Shown here: piece by piece, positions 1 through 4,463 of the stretch
Position numbering within the stretch: the first letter of the stretch is position 1
How the letters are laid out: each line of letters starts with the position of its first letter
Assembly: GCA_025997655.1 (NCBI GenBank)
Contig: BNUW01000100.1
Coordinates: 1 to 9,177, forward strand
Length of the DNA stretch: 9,177 nt
Reading direction: 5' to 3'
Origin: Spirochaetia bacterium
GTDB taxonomy: Bacteria; Spirochaetota; Spirochaetia; Treponematales; Breznakiellaceae
Position numbers and translations under genes: made by a program
Notes under the pieces: model-generated
The model's database searches: none
Seen by the model: only the letters and a program-made list of their open reading frames with translations
What the model was told of the DNA's origin: nothing

Positions 1-1
1 A

Positions 2-79
2 AATCAAGGAAGGAAATTAGAAAACTATAAAAAGATACACGATGACAAACAAGGGGAATTGTTTCCGTGGTTGGAGTAA
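2..79 (+). CDS. C-terminal fragment of an unidentified CDS (5' truncated by window edge)
   Basis: An open frame enters from the window edge and encodes 25 codons ending ...KQGELFPWLE, followed by TAA at 77-79. It is lysine- and glutamate-rich at first and ends in an aromatic/acidic tail. A strong stem-loop terminator begins 17 bp after the stop, which is what supports a genuine gene end here. The fragment is too short to identify. It is not completed by the other arm, so the contig stops inside this gene on both sides. Confidence 0.5.
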   Translation, partial: NQGRKLENYKKIHDDKQGELFPWLE

Positions 80-96
80 GTTTTCTGATTAAAAGA

Positions 97-120
97 TACC
101 GCAGAGCTTGCTCTGCGGTA
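97..120 (+). terminator. Stem-loop terminator, probably bidirectional
   Basis: TACCGCAGAGC (97-107) pairs with GCTCTGCGGTA (110-120): an 11-bp GC-rich stem closed by CTTG. On the + strand it is followed by TTTCATTCT. On the - strand it is followed by TATCTTTTAA, because AAAA lies at 91-94 on the + strand. It would end the truncated CDS (stop at 79) and insulate the 79-codon ORF downstream. Confidence 0.85.
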
Positions 121-189
121 TTTCATTCTAAAAAATTATCTTCTGCTGAATATGAATTGGAATAAAACTAATTATTCAAGGAGTTTAAA

Positions 190-429
190 ATGAATATACC
201 GATGTTCAAAAAAATCTACTGGTTAAGTCTGTTTGATGGAGCAGATACATTGATGAAATTAAGAGACCGATATGAAAGATATGCAGAAGAAAATATAGCA
301 ACTGCGGATCATAGATTCTTAAAGATTTTAGTTGGGGCAAATTATGACCCGGCGGATGCAAGGATTATCCTTGACAGGATAAAGAGTCGGCTTAAAATAA
401 GCCCTTCATTGGATATGACATTAGATTAA
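190..429 (+). CDS. Small protein of unknown function (79 aa)
   Basis: ATG at 190 is preceded by a clean AAGGAG (178-183) with 6-nt spacing, which supports the start. The product is soluble and charged, with no signal peptide or membrane segment. Residues 19-36 (ADTLMKLRDRYERYAEEN) look helical, and a second helix probably covers 53-69 (DPADARIILDRIKSRLK). I do not recognise a family. The ORF sits between the terminator at 97-120 and the replication-gene promoter at 498-525, so it appears to be its own transcription unit; I see no convincing promoter hexamers in 121-177. A small accessory or copy-control protein upstream of a replication gene is possible but unsupported beyond position. Confidence 0.65.
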   Translation: MNIPMFKKIYWLSLFDGADTLMKLRDRYERYAEENIATADHRFLKILVGANYDPADARIILDRIKSRLKISPSLDMTLD

Positions 430-497
430 GGAATATAATAAAATGTTGATATAGTTATTGATTGCAGAATTGATTAAAAAATAAAGTGCATTTTAAC

Positions 498-525
498 TTG
501 ACATTCTGCGACTAATAGATATAAT
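498..525 (+). promoter_or_regulatory. Consensus sigma70-type promoter of the replication gene
   Basis: TTGACA (498-503) and TATAAT (520-525), both perfect consensus, are separated by 16 bp. The expected start of transcription is about 531-533, exactly at the 5' foot of the leader hairpin. So strong a promoter, coupled to a leader that hides the ribosome site, implies control after transcription begins. Confidence 0.85.
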
Positions 526-530
526 AGAAA

Positions 531-577
531 CTTGTGATGGATTAGGCGGCCGTCCTTGGTTCTAATTTCATCACAAG
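531..577 (+). promoter_or_regulatory. Leader hairpin overlapping the Shine-Dalgarno site
   Basis: CTTGTGATG (531-539) pairs with CATCACAAG (569-577). An upper stem ATTAG/CTAAT (541-545/562-566) lies above a small internal loop and leaves a 16-nt GC-rich apical loop (546-561) containing CUUGG. The 3' foot overlaps the first half of AAGGAG (575-580), so folding would occlude part of the ribosome binding site of the ATG at 587. The loop includes CUUG, a fit to the YUNR U-turn motif seen in loops recognised by antisense RNAs; no antisense promoter is convincing. It could equally be a protein-binding operator. Confidence 0.65.
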
Positions 578-586
578 GAGTATATT

Positions 587-1930
587 ATGACCGAATTGGA
601 AAAGTTTAATTCCATTTGGAAGTTTAAAGGACAGCGGGCAAAACAAACACAAGAACAATATGAGAACGTTTTGTTTTCAATTTGGAAACATCACAAAGAA
701 GAAGATGATGATGAAACAGGTTTTCAAATAAGTTGTTTTGACAAAAGAACAATTTACAAGGTTGTAGAATTAGCCCTGAATAGCGGATTACTAATCAAAA
801 TTAAAAATTATTCCACCGGGCACCATACAAGGTTATATCAAAAAAATCTTATCTTATTTGATTTGATATTTAGAAATGCAGAAAACAAATATGGCAAATG
901 GTTGGATCTAAGTAAAACAGATCCCGAAACTGATATAATTCATAAATTAAAAGAGGAAGAGTTTAATAAGGCAGATATTTCTGCTATATGTAGTAAAAAA
1001 TTAACTCTCAAAACATTAAAATCAAAAAAAACAAAAAGTTTAAATTATGACATTGTAAAACTAAAAGACAAATCTAATCAAATGCTTTCACATTATTTTC
1101 AGTTATTACAAAGATTAAATAAATCAGTAGCCCATAATGACTTGAAATTATTTAAGTTCCTTTATTTTGGTAAGGATGGTCTGCCATCGGGGAGACCATA
1201 TTCATATTTTTGCTTGACATTAAATCCAAAAAAATCACATAAAAAAATAACAGCAGAGTTAAGAGATGTTTTTTTGACAAGGATAGGCATACCAGATTAT
1301 TATGAGGTCTATGATATAAAATCACAAATCCCAAGGATTAACTATTTGTTTCATACCGGGGAATGGAAAGATGATAGTTATGATTTTTATGCTGAAATCA
1401 TAAAAGATACTAAAATGTTAGAAGAAACCGGGGATGCTATTGCAAGAGGTGAAAATGAATACTCACATTACAATGATAGTATGAAACAAATATTTATGAG
1501 GATTTACTTTGGAAAGGGGTCTGTTTTGCAGGCATGGAATGGATATTTGAAAGAAAAATTAACAAGGGAAAAACTTGCAGAGTTTAAAAACAACAAAGAA
1601 GTCATATTAGACAAAAAAAATTATGACTGGTTTTTTGCTATGTTAGATAATGGTGAAGGTTTAGACTTTAAACTTTGGGAAATTATATCTGCTTCCACCA
1701 GAAAAATCTGCGGCCCCTCCATTGGAAATCTTGTTTTTTGGTATGCTTTCTTTATTGAAACCGAAGTTAAAATTGAATTACTAAAAAGAGGGAAGAAAGT
1801 CTATAATGTTTATGATGGATTCTATTACAATGAAGATATTAAAGATGAAATTATAGATATATTGAAAGTTAAATCAAAATATGTTTATACAAAATATATG
1901 AAGCCCATACAAAAAAAGATTAAGGAATAA
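587..1930 (+). CDS. Putative replication protein: winged-helix N-terminus plus family-A-polymerase-like motifs (447 aa)
   Basis: Probably the element's replication protein. The start has AAGGAG (575-580) 6 nt upstream. Residues 52-87 look like a winged helix: a helical segment (RTIYKVVELALNSGLL) followed by a wing with YSTGHHTRLY. Further on is SGRPYS (201-206), then D243-x2-SQ-x2-R250 followed by INYLFHTGEW and YDFY, which resembles family A polymerase motif A (D-x-SQ-x-E/R). K300-QIFMRIYFG (300-309) resembles the O-helix motif B, and VYDGF (408-412) sits where motif C (VHDE) is expected. The order A-B-C and spacing are reasonable, but the motifs are divergent, and motif C has one Asp followed by Gly. 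The gene is driven by a consensus promoter and a structured leader, as in replication control. A polymerase-like plasmid or phage replicase is inferred, not proven; a structure-based search would decide. Confidence 0.55.
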   Translation: MTELEKFNSIWKFKGQRAKQTQEQYENVLFSIWKHHKEEDDDETGFQISCFDKRTIYKVVELALNSGLLIKIKNYSTGHHTRLYQKNLILFDLIFRNAENKYGKWLDLSKTDPETDIIHKLKEEEFNKADISAICSKKLTLKTLKSKKTKSLNYDIVKLKDKSNQMLSHYFQLLQRLNKSVAHNDLKLFKFLYFGKDGLPSGRPYSYFCLTLNPKKSHKKITAELRDVFLTRIGIPDYYEVYDIKSQIPRINYLFHTGEWKDDSYDFYAEIIKDTKMLEETGDAIARGENEYSHYNDSMKQIFMRIYFGKGSVLQAWNGYLKEKLTREKLAEFKNNKEVILDKKNYDWFFAMLDNGEGLDFKLWEIISASTRKICGPSIGNLVFWYAFFIETEVKIELLKRGKKVYNVYDGFYYNEDIKDEIIDILKVKSKYVYTKYMKPIQKKIKE

Positions 1931-1951
1931 GGAATTAAGATAAAGACAATA

Positions 1952-1974
1952 ATCCCCTATGTTGCACCGAGTTT
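1952..1974 (+). repeat. 23-bp direct repeat, copy 1
   Basis: Shares TATGTTGCACCGAGTTT and the preceding ATCCCY with copy 2 at 2075-2097, differing at one base (C/T at repeat position 6). The start-to-start period is 123 bp. Copy 1 lies 21 bp after the rep stop codon and also sits within a weak inverted repeat CCCTA (1955-1959)/TAGGG (1975-1979). It could be a recombinase arm site, a Rep-binding site or a regulator site. Confidence 0.85.
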
Positions 1975-2030
1975 TAGGGCTTCACCTTTCAAATGCTTTT
2001 CTGCAATAAATACAACTATAAAAAAAGGCT

Positions 2031-2059
2031 TTGACAAATAATAATGATAAAGGTAAAAT
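2031..2059 (+). promoter_or_regulatory. Promoter of the recombinase gene
   Basis: TTGACA (2031-2036) and TAAAAT (2054-2059, five of six to consensus) have an ideal 17-bp spacer. Transcription would begin near 2066, inside the palindrome at 2063-2078, giving a leader of about 180 nt before the recombinase start. The two direct repeats bracket this promoter. Confidence 0.75.
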
Positions 2060-2062
2060 GAA

Positions 2063-2078
2063 GGATAAGTAATTATCC
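2063..2078. promoter_or_regulatory. Palindromic operator candidate at the recombinase transcription start
   Basis: GGATAA (2063-2068) and TTATCC (2073-2078) form a perfect inverted repeat around GTAA. It starts 4 bp downstream of the -10 element, so a bound protein would block initiation. It overlaps the 5' end of direct repeat copy 2. Confidence 0.55.
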
Positions 2079-2097
2079 CTTATGTTGCACCGAGTTT
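2075..2097 (+). repeat. 23-bp direct repeat, copy 2
   Basis: Second copy of the repeat beginning ATCCCT and continuing TATGTTGCACCGAGTTT, 123 bp downstream of copy 1. It lies in the untranslated leader of the recombinase gene, overlapping the palindrome at 2063-2078. Confidence 0.85.
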
Positions 2098-2188
2098 CAA
2101 AAACCAAACAAGGCCATCAATTGACGCCAGTATTTAGAACCATCCCTGCCCACCCAAAACTAAAATAACGCTTACATAGTTGGTGATT

Positions 2189-2215
2189 TGAAACATAACC
2201 TTATATTATGTTTCA
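2189..2215. repeat. 10-bp inverted repeat upstream of the recombinase start
   Basis: TGAAACATAA (2189-2198) is the perfect complement of TTATGTTTCA (2206-2215), with a 7-nt loop CCTTATA. It lies 20 bp before the recombinase Shine-Dalgarno site. The geometry (two arms, 7-bp centre) is like a tyrosine-recombinase core site with inverted binding arms, but it could also be an RNA hairpin or an operator. Confidence 0.6.
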
Positions 2216-2246
2216 TTGAAAAATGACTAATTTTGGGAGAGTAAAA

Positions 2247-3200
2247 ATGACTGGTAAAAACCTGATTTCTGTTAATTCAATACCGCACAATGTGGAAGCC
2301 CTTGCCCGGAAAATCAAAAGGGAAGCCCCCAAACTACAAGAACTGGACCAAGAGACCTTGGAAGCCATTGCCAAAATAGTCATTACCCAAAGGCTGACCG
2401 ATGAACTTAATGAAAAGGTCAATCTTGCTGATATTGATTACAAAATGGAAAAAAATATATTCATTATGGCTTGTGGAAAATCCGGGAGTGATTATACCCA
2501 TACAGCATATCTAAAATCATTAAAGAGTTTAGAAACGTACTGCAAGAAAAACAATATCAATATCCTCATAATGAATTATGCCCAGGCTGATGATTTTATT
2601 TATTCATTGAAAGGCTCCCCCAATTCTATAAGATTGACAATCGCTGCCATATCTTCTTTTTATTCCTACCTTGAAAGAAGATATTCCACTATTAAAAATC
2701 CCATAAGGGGAACAAAAGCCCGGCCAGAGAAGAAATCTATTAAATCCATTGAAGTCCCTGATGACAATGAAGTCAATATCATTCTTAATTCAATCCCTGA
2801 ACCTGAAAGGTTGGCAGTCTATATTATGGCAGTCCGGGGCTTGAGAATTGGTGCTTTGAGGTCATTAAAGATTTGTGGAAACAGATATACCGCAACCAGC
2901 AAGGGGAAACAGATTTATGGTGAATTATCTAATGACATTCTAAAAGAAATTAAAAAATCTAACTTGAATAATAAAACCCCATTTGCTGAATATTCGGTCA
3001 ATGCCCTTAAATTAAGAATATATCGGCAAACCAAAAAACTATTCAATGAAGGGAAAATTAGTTCAGCCTTTTCAGCCCATGATTTTAGACATTATTTTGC
3101 AAAAACAGAATATCAAAAAGATAAAGACATTTACAAACTTTCAAAATTGTTAGACCATTCCAATATATCAATTACAGAGGTTTATCTTAAATCCCTGTAA
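2247..3200 (+). CDS. Tyrosine recombinase / phage-type integrase (317 aa)
   Basis: Site-specific DNA recombinase that would cut and rejoin DNA through a 3'-phosphotyrosyl link. The catalytic set is complete: R200 in LRIGALRSL, a likely beta-hairpin lysine K219, H278-D-F-R281, H304 in LLDHSNIS and nucleophile Y313 in EVYL (numbering from the ATG at 2247). Residues about 80-150 form the usual helical SAM-like core-binding domain, preceded by an 80-residue N-terminal extension. I prefer ATG 2247 to the upstream ATG 2223, because GGGAGAG (2235-2241) lies at the right distance from 2247 and nothing similar precedes 2223. Only four residues follow the catalytic tyrosine, shorter than in most integrases. 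The stop codon lies inside a hairpin (3165-3207). It is convergent with the lipoprotein gene, 37 bp away. It could serve integration or multimer resolution. Confidence 0.9.
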   Translation: MTGKNLISVNSIPHNVEALARKIKREAPKLQELDQETLEAIAKIVITQRLTDELNEKVNLADIDYKMEKNIFIMACGKSGSDYTHTAYLKSLKSLETYCKKNNINILIMNYAQADDFIYSLKGSPNSIRLTIAAISSFYSYLERRYSTIKNPIRGTKARPEKKSIKSIEVPDDNEVNIILNSIPEPERLAVYIMAVRGLRIGALRSLKICGNRYTATSKGKQIYGELSNDILKEIKKSNLNNKTPFAEYSVNALKLRIYRQTKKLFNEGKISSAFSAHDFRHYFAKTEYQKDKDIYKLSKLLDHSNISITEVYLKSL

Positions 3201-3207
3201 TTGATAT
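3165..3207 (+). terminator. Hairpin spanning the recombinase stop codon, possible terminator
   Basis: ATATCAATTACAG (3165-3177) pairs perfectly over 13 bp with CTGTAATTGATAT (3195-3207), and the loop can partly close with GGTTTA/TAAATCC. The coding sequence itself supplies the left arm, and the TAA stop (3198-3200) is in the right arm. It is AT-rich and followed only by TTTG, so intrinsic termination would be weak; mRNA 3'-end protection is an alternative. Confidence 0.5.
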
Positions 3208-3226
3208 TTGAAAGACAATGGATGAA

Positions 3227-3251
3227 TTAACAAACTTTTATTGTTTGTTAA
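3227..3251 (-). terminator. Hairpin at the lipoprotein gene end, possible terminator
   Basis: TTAACAAAC (3227-3235) and GTTTGTTAA (3243-3251) form a perfect 9-bp inverted repeat. Read on the - strand, the lipoprotein stop codon (3238-3240) lies in the 7-nt loop. There is no clear U tract. Together with the hairpin at 3165-3207 it separates two convergent genes. Confidence 0.45.
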
Positions 3252-3627
3252 ATGTTCCCCACACATATGCACCTGTCCAATTTTGCCGCTGTGGTTCATT
3301 CGGAATGTTTAATTTATCACCGGTGACCGAGTAGGTTGCTGACCATGTACTCCCATCAGTTCCATTCAGCGTCAATTTTAAACTTCCAAGTGATTTACTG
3401 ATAGAGTAAGTCCCTTGAAGAGGAACATCCCGGTTTTTGGCTGTATAAGTGAAGTTGCTACCAGAAAAAGTAATTGTAGTATCCACATCGTTATATGGAT
3501 TCATCCAAGAGCCCTGCAACTCGCTCTGTGCATCCGTCGGGTCAAATGGCGTTGTAGCACACCCGACTAAAACCATTCCTAACACCAGCACCATTGCCAG
3601 CATTCCTACAAGTAATTTCTTTTTCAT
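3238..3627 (-). CDS. Small secreted lipoprotein (129 aa), treponeme-like leader
   Basis: Predicted membrane-anchored lipoprotein. A KKK n-region, a hydrophobic stretch (residues 5-20) and the lipobox LVGC with Cys23 mark cleavage by signal peptidase II, leaving a mature protein of about 107 residues. The mature part is rich in Thr, Ser, Gly and Asn and reads as alternating beta strands: GSWMNPYND, TTITFSGSNFTYT, QGTYSISK, LKLTLNGTDGSTWSATYSV, GDKLNIP. That pattern suggests a small beta-barrel or lipocalin-like fold. AAGGAG (3634-3639 on the opposite strand) is 6 nt from the ATG. The leader is of a type frequent in Treponema, and is the main clue to the host. It lies 83 bp downstream of the 61-codon ORF in the same direction, perhaps co-transcribed. 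Its role on a mobile element is unknown; surface modification of the host is a guess. Confidence 0.85.
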   Translation of the reverse strand: MKKKLLVGMLAMVLVLGMVLVGCATTPFDPTDAQSELQGSWMNPYNDVDTTITFSGSNFTYTAKNRDVPLQGTYSISKSLGSLKLTLNGTDGSTWSATYSVTGDKLNIPNEPQRQNWTGAYVWGTFNKQ

Positions 3628-3649
3628 AAGAAACTCCTTAAAAAGTATT

Positions 3650-3669
3650 TAACAATCATAGGATTGTTA
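3650..3669 (-). repeat. Inverted repeat upstream of the lipoprotein ribosome site
   Basis: TAACAATC (3650-3657) and GATTGTTA (3662-3669) are perfect 8-bp arms around ATAG. The repeat ends 10 bp upstream of the AAGGAG of the lipoprotein gene. It could be an operator or an mRNA hairpin in the intergenic part of a two-gene transcript. Confidence 0.5.
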
Positions 3670-3674
3670 TTTTT

Positions 3675-3700
3675 AATAAGAGGGATGCCCCCTCATTATT
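3675..3700 (-). terminator. Hairpin between the 61-codon ORF and the lipoprotein gene
   Basis: AATAAGAGGG (3675-3684) pairs with CCCTC (3690-3694) and, after one bulged A, TTATT (3696-3700), with loop ATGCC. The stem ends 10 bp past the 61-codon ORF stop. Neither strand has a good U tract after it (the - strand continues AAAAAT), so it may attenuate or process the transcript rather than end it. Confidence 0.45.
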
Positions 3701-3710
3701 CCAAAGTAAA

Positions 3711-3896
3711 TTAATCCAGTTGCTTTTCCTTAACCGAAAAAGCCTTTACATCTTCCTCATTGTCAATCAATACCTTACTTGTCCTTTGAACCTTTAAGAG
3801 CGTTTTAGCGGTTTCCAAAACCTCTTTTTGCCTATCAGTATTCAAACCAGAGAAAACCTGACCAAAATTGTCATCACCACCACCTTTGGCTTCCAT
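3711..3896 (-). CDS. Small protein of unknown function under the XRE operator (61 aa)
   Basis: I choose the ATG at 3896 (MEAKGGGDDNF...) because AAAGGA ends 8 nt upstream; a GTG two codons earlier would be only 2 nt from that site. After a Gly/Asp-rich start, residues 14-36 (LNTDRQKEVLETAKTLLKVQ) form a probable amphipathic helix like the C-terminal helices of some XRE-family regulators. No signal peptide or membrane segment is present. It is transcribed divergently from the XRE gene, from a promoter whose start overlaps a palindromic operator, so it is the likely target of that repressor and may be an antirepressor, cofactor or antitoxin-like partner. No family is recognised. Confidence 0.6.
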   Translation of the reverse strand: MEAKGGGDDNFGQVFSGLNTDRQKEVLETAKTLLKVQRTSKVLIDNEEDVKAFSVKEKQLD

Positions 3897-3917
3897 TCTC
3901 ACTATCCTTTAATTCAA

Positions 3918-3935
3918 ATTGACTAGCAAGTCAAT
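3918..3935. promoter_or_regulatory. Operator palindrome in the divergent region
   Basis: ATTGACT (3918-3924) and AGTCAAT (3929-3935) are perfect 7-bp arms around AGCA. The palindrome overlaps the last two bases of the -10 element and the start point of the leftward promoter, the usual place for a repressor site. The XRE protein encoded 80 bp away is the obvious candidate binder. Confidence 0.65.
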
Positions 3936-3963
3936 AGTAACTTGCCATGCAACTTTTTGTCAA
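3934..3963 (-). promoter_or_regulatory. Leftward promoter of the 61-codon ORF (and perhaps lipoprotein)
   Basis: On the - strand TTGACA (3958-3963) is followed after 18 bp by TACTAT (3934-3939, four of six to consensus). The spacer contains a second small palindrome, TTGC-CAT-GCAA (3942-3952). No equally good rightward promoter for the XRE gene is visible; TTGTCA (3957-3962) is a possible -35 element but lacks a well-spaced partner. Confidence 0.6.
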
Positions 3964-4017
3964 GCCCTATCTGGCATAAATTTGATTTTTAGATTATTTT
4001 TAAGGTAGGGGTCAAAT

Positions 4018-4383
4018 ATGGCGGGGTCTTCACTACGGGAACGATTACAGGCACTCAGAAAGGCTTTGGATGTCAATCAAAAAGAGTTCAGCAAGGGTAT
4101 ATTCCTCAGTAGCAGTTTTTATGCCCAAATAGAAAGCGGGACCAGAAACATCAATGACCGAATATATGAGTTAATAAGTCAAAAATACAATGTCAATAAA
4201 GACTGGTTAAAAACAGGGAAAGGGGAGATGTTTGAAAGTCCTCCTCCCAATATGAACTTGGAACAAATCATGGCGATTTATGAGGAACTAAACCCATTGT
4301 TTAAGAAATACATAACTCTTCAAATGAAGCAACTTTTAGAAGTCCAAAAAGAAGAAGAAAAACAAAAGGGCAATAAATCATAA
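4018..4383 (+). CDS. XRE/Cro-CI family transcriptional regulator (121 aa)
   Basis: DNA-binding repressor type. Residues 6-65 form the helix-turn-helix domain: LRERLQALRKALDVNQKEF, then the turn and recognition helix SSSFYAQIESGTRN, then INDRIYELISQKYNVNKDWLKTGKGEMF, the classic end of this fold. A proline break (PPP, 75-77) leads to a C-terminal helical region (80-115, LEQIMAIYEEL...LQMKQLLEVQKEEE) that probably dimerises, with a very charged Lys/Glu tail. AAGGTAGGGG ends 7 nt before the ATG. It is divergent from the 61-codon ORF across a region with palindromic operators, the layout of a phage-type switch or autorepressed control gene. It lacks a peptidase-type C-terminus, so LexA/CI-like autocleavage is not expected. 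In the native orientation (right arm) it converges on the methyltransferase. Confidence 0.92.
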   Translation: MAGSSLRERLQALRKALDVNQKEFSKGIFLSSSFYAQIESGTRNINDRIYELISQKYNVNKDWLKTGKGEMFESPPPNMNLEQIMAIYEELNPLFKKYITLQMKQLLEVQKEEEKQKGNKS

Positions 4384-4405
4384 GTGCCCCCTACATCTGA
4401 CTTGT

Positions 4406-4463
4406 TTATGTCATTGGTCCAATTATAAGTAATTCTTTACCTATCTTCATTTTTTTACCTTTT
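4406..4463 (-). pseudogene. Duplicated 3' scrap of the methyltransferase gene
   Basis: This stretch is the reverse complement of 4715-4772 and encodes only the last 18 codons plus stop of the methyltransferase (KGKKMKIGKELLIIGPMT). It has no start and joins unrelated-strand sequence at 4464, so it is a by-product of the inversion rather than a gene. Confidence 0.85.

Larger units (their letters stand above)
1931..2246. other. 316-bp non-coding region between rep and recombinase genes
   Basis: No ORF with a ribosome site is seen. The region holds two 23-bp direct repeats (1952-1974, 2075-2097), a promoter (2031-2059), a 16-bp palindrome (2063-2078) and a 10-bp inverted repeat (2189-2215), each listed separately. 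Between 2098 and 2188 nothing more than the short palindrome TCAATTGA (2117-2124) is visible. This is the most likely place for an origin or a recombination site. Confidence 0.6.
1..4463. repeat. Left arm of giant perfect inverted repeat
   Basis: Each base p is complementary to base 9178-p in the right arm. All genes, intergenic signals and both window ends match with no substitution or indel in the stretches I compared. The first mismatch towards the centre is position 4464 (A, facing A at 4714). The arm carries the complete gene set from the truncated terminal CDS to the XRE regulator, plus a 58-bp scrap of the methyltransferase 3' end. Complete identity over 4.4 kb means the copies arose very recently, or that only one exists and the other is artefactual. 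Confidence 0.97.

Noticed and set aside
1152..1334. Opposite-strand reading frame of 60 codons inside the replication gene (mirror 7844-8026)
   Set aside because: It is antisense to conserved-looking polymerase-like motifs, lacks a ribosome site, and has low-complexity composition.
1952..1974. Integron attC-like site (GTTGCAC core)
   Set aside because: The core does not fit GTTRRRY and no matching inverted partner box forms the expected folded site.
1952..2097. CRISPR repeats
   Set aside because: Only two repeats, a 100-bp interval containing a promoter, and no further units or cas genes.
2223..2246. Earlier ATG start for the recombinase
   Set aside because: No ribosome site precedes 2223, while GGGAGAG lies correctly before the ATG at 2247.
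2213..2422. Opposite-strand reading frame of 69 codons over the recombinase 5' end (mirror 6756-6965)
   Set aside because: It is serine-rich shadow coding over a real gene with no ribosome site.
3449..3652. Opposite-strand reading frame of 67 codons over the lipoprotein gene (mirror 5526-5729)
   Set aside because: It runs antisense through the clearly real signal peptide and lipobox, and has no credible start signal.
3897..3902. GTG start two codons upstream for the small divergent ORF
   Set aside because: The ribosome site AAAGGA would be only 2 nt from that GTG; the ATG at 3896 has normal spacing.
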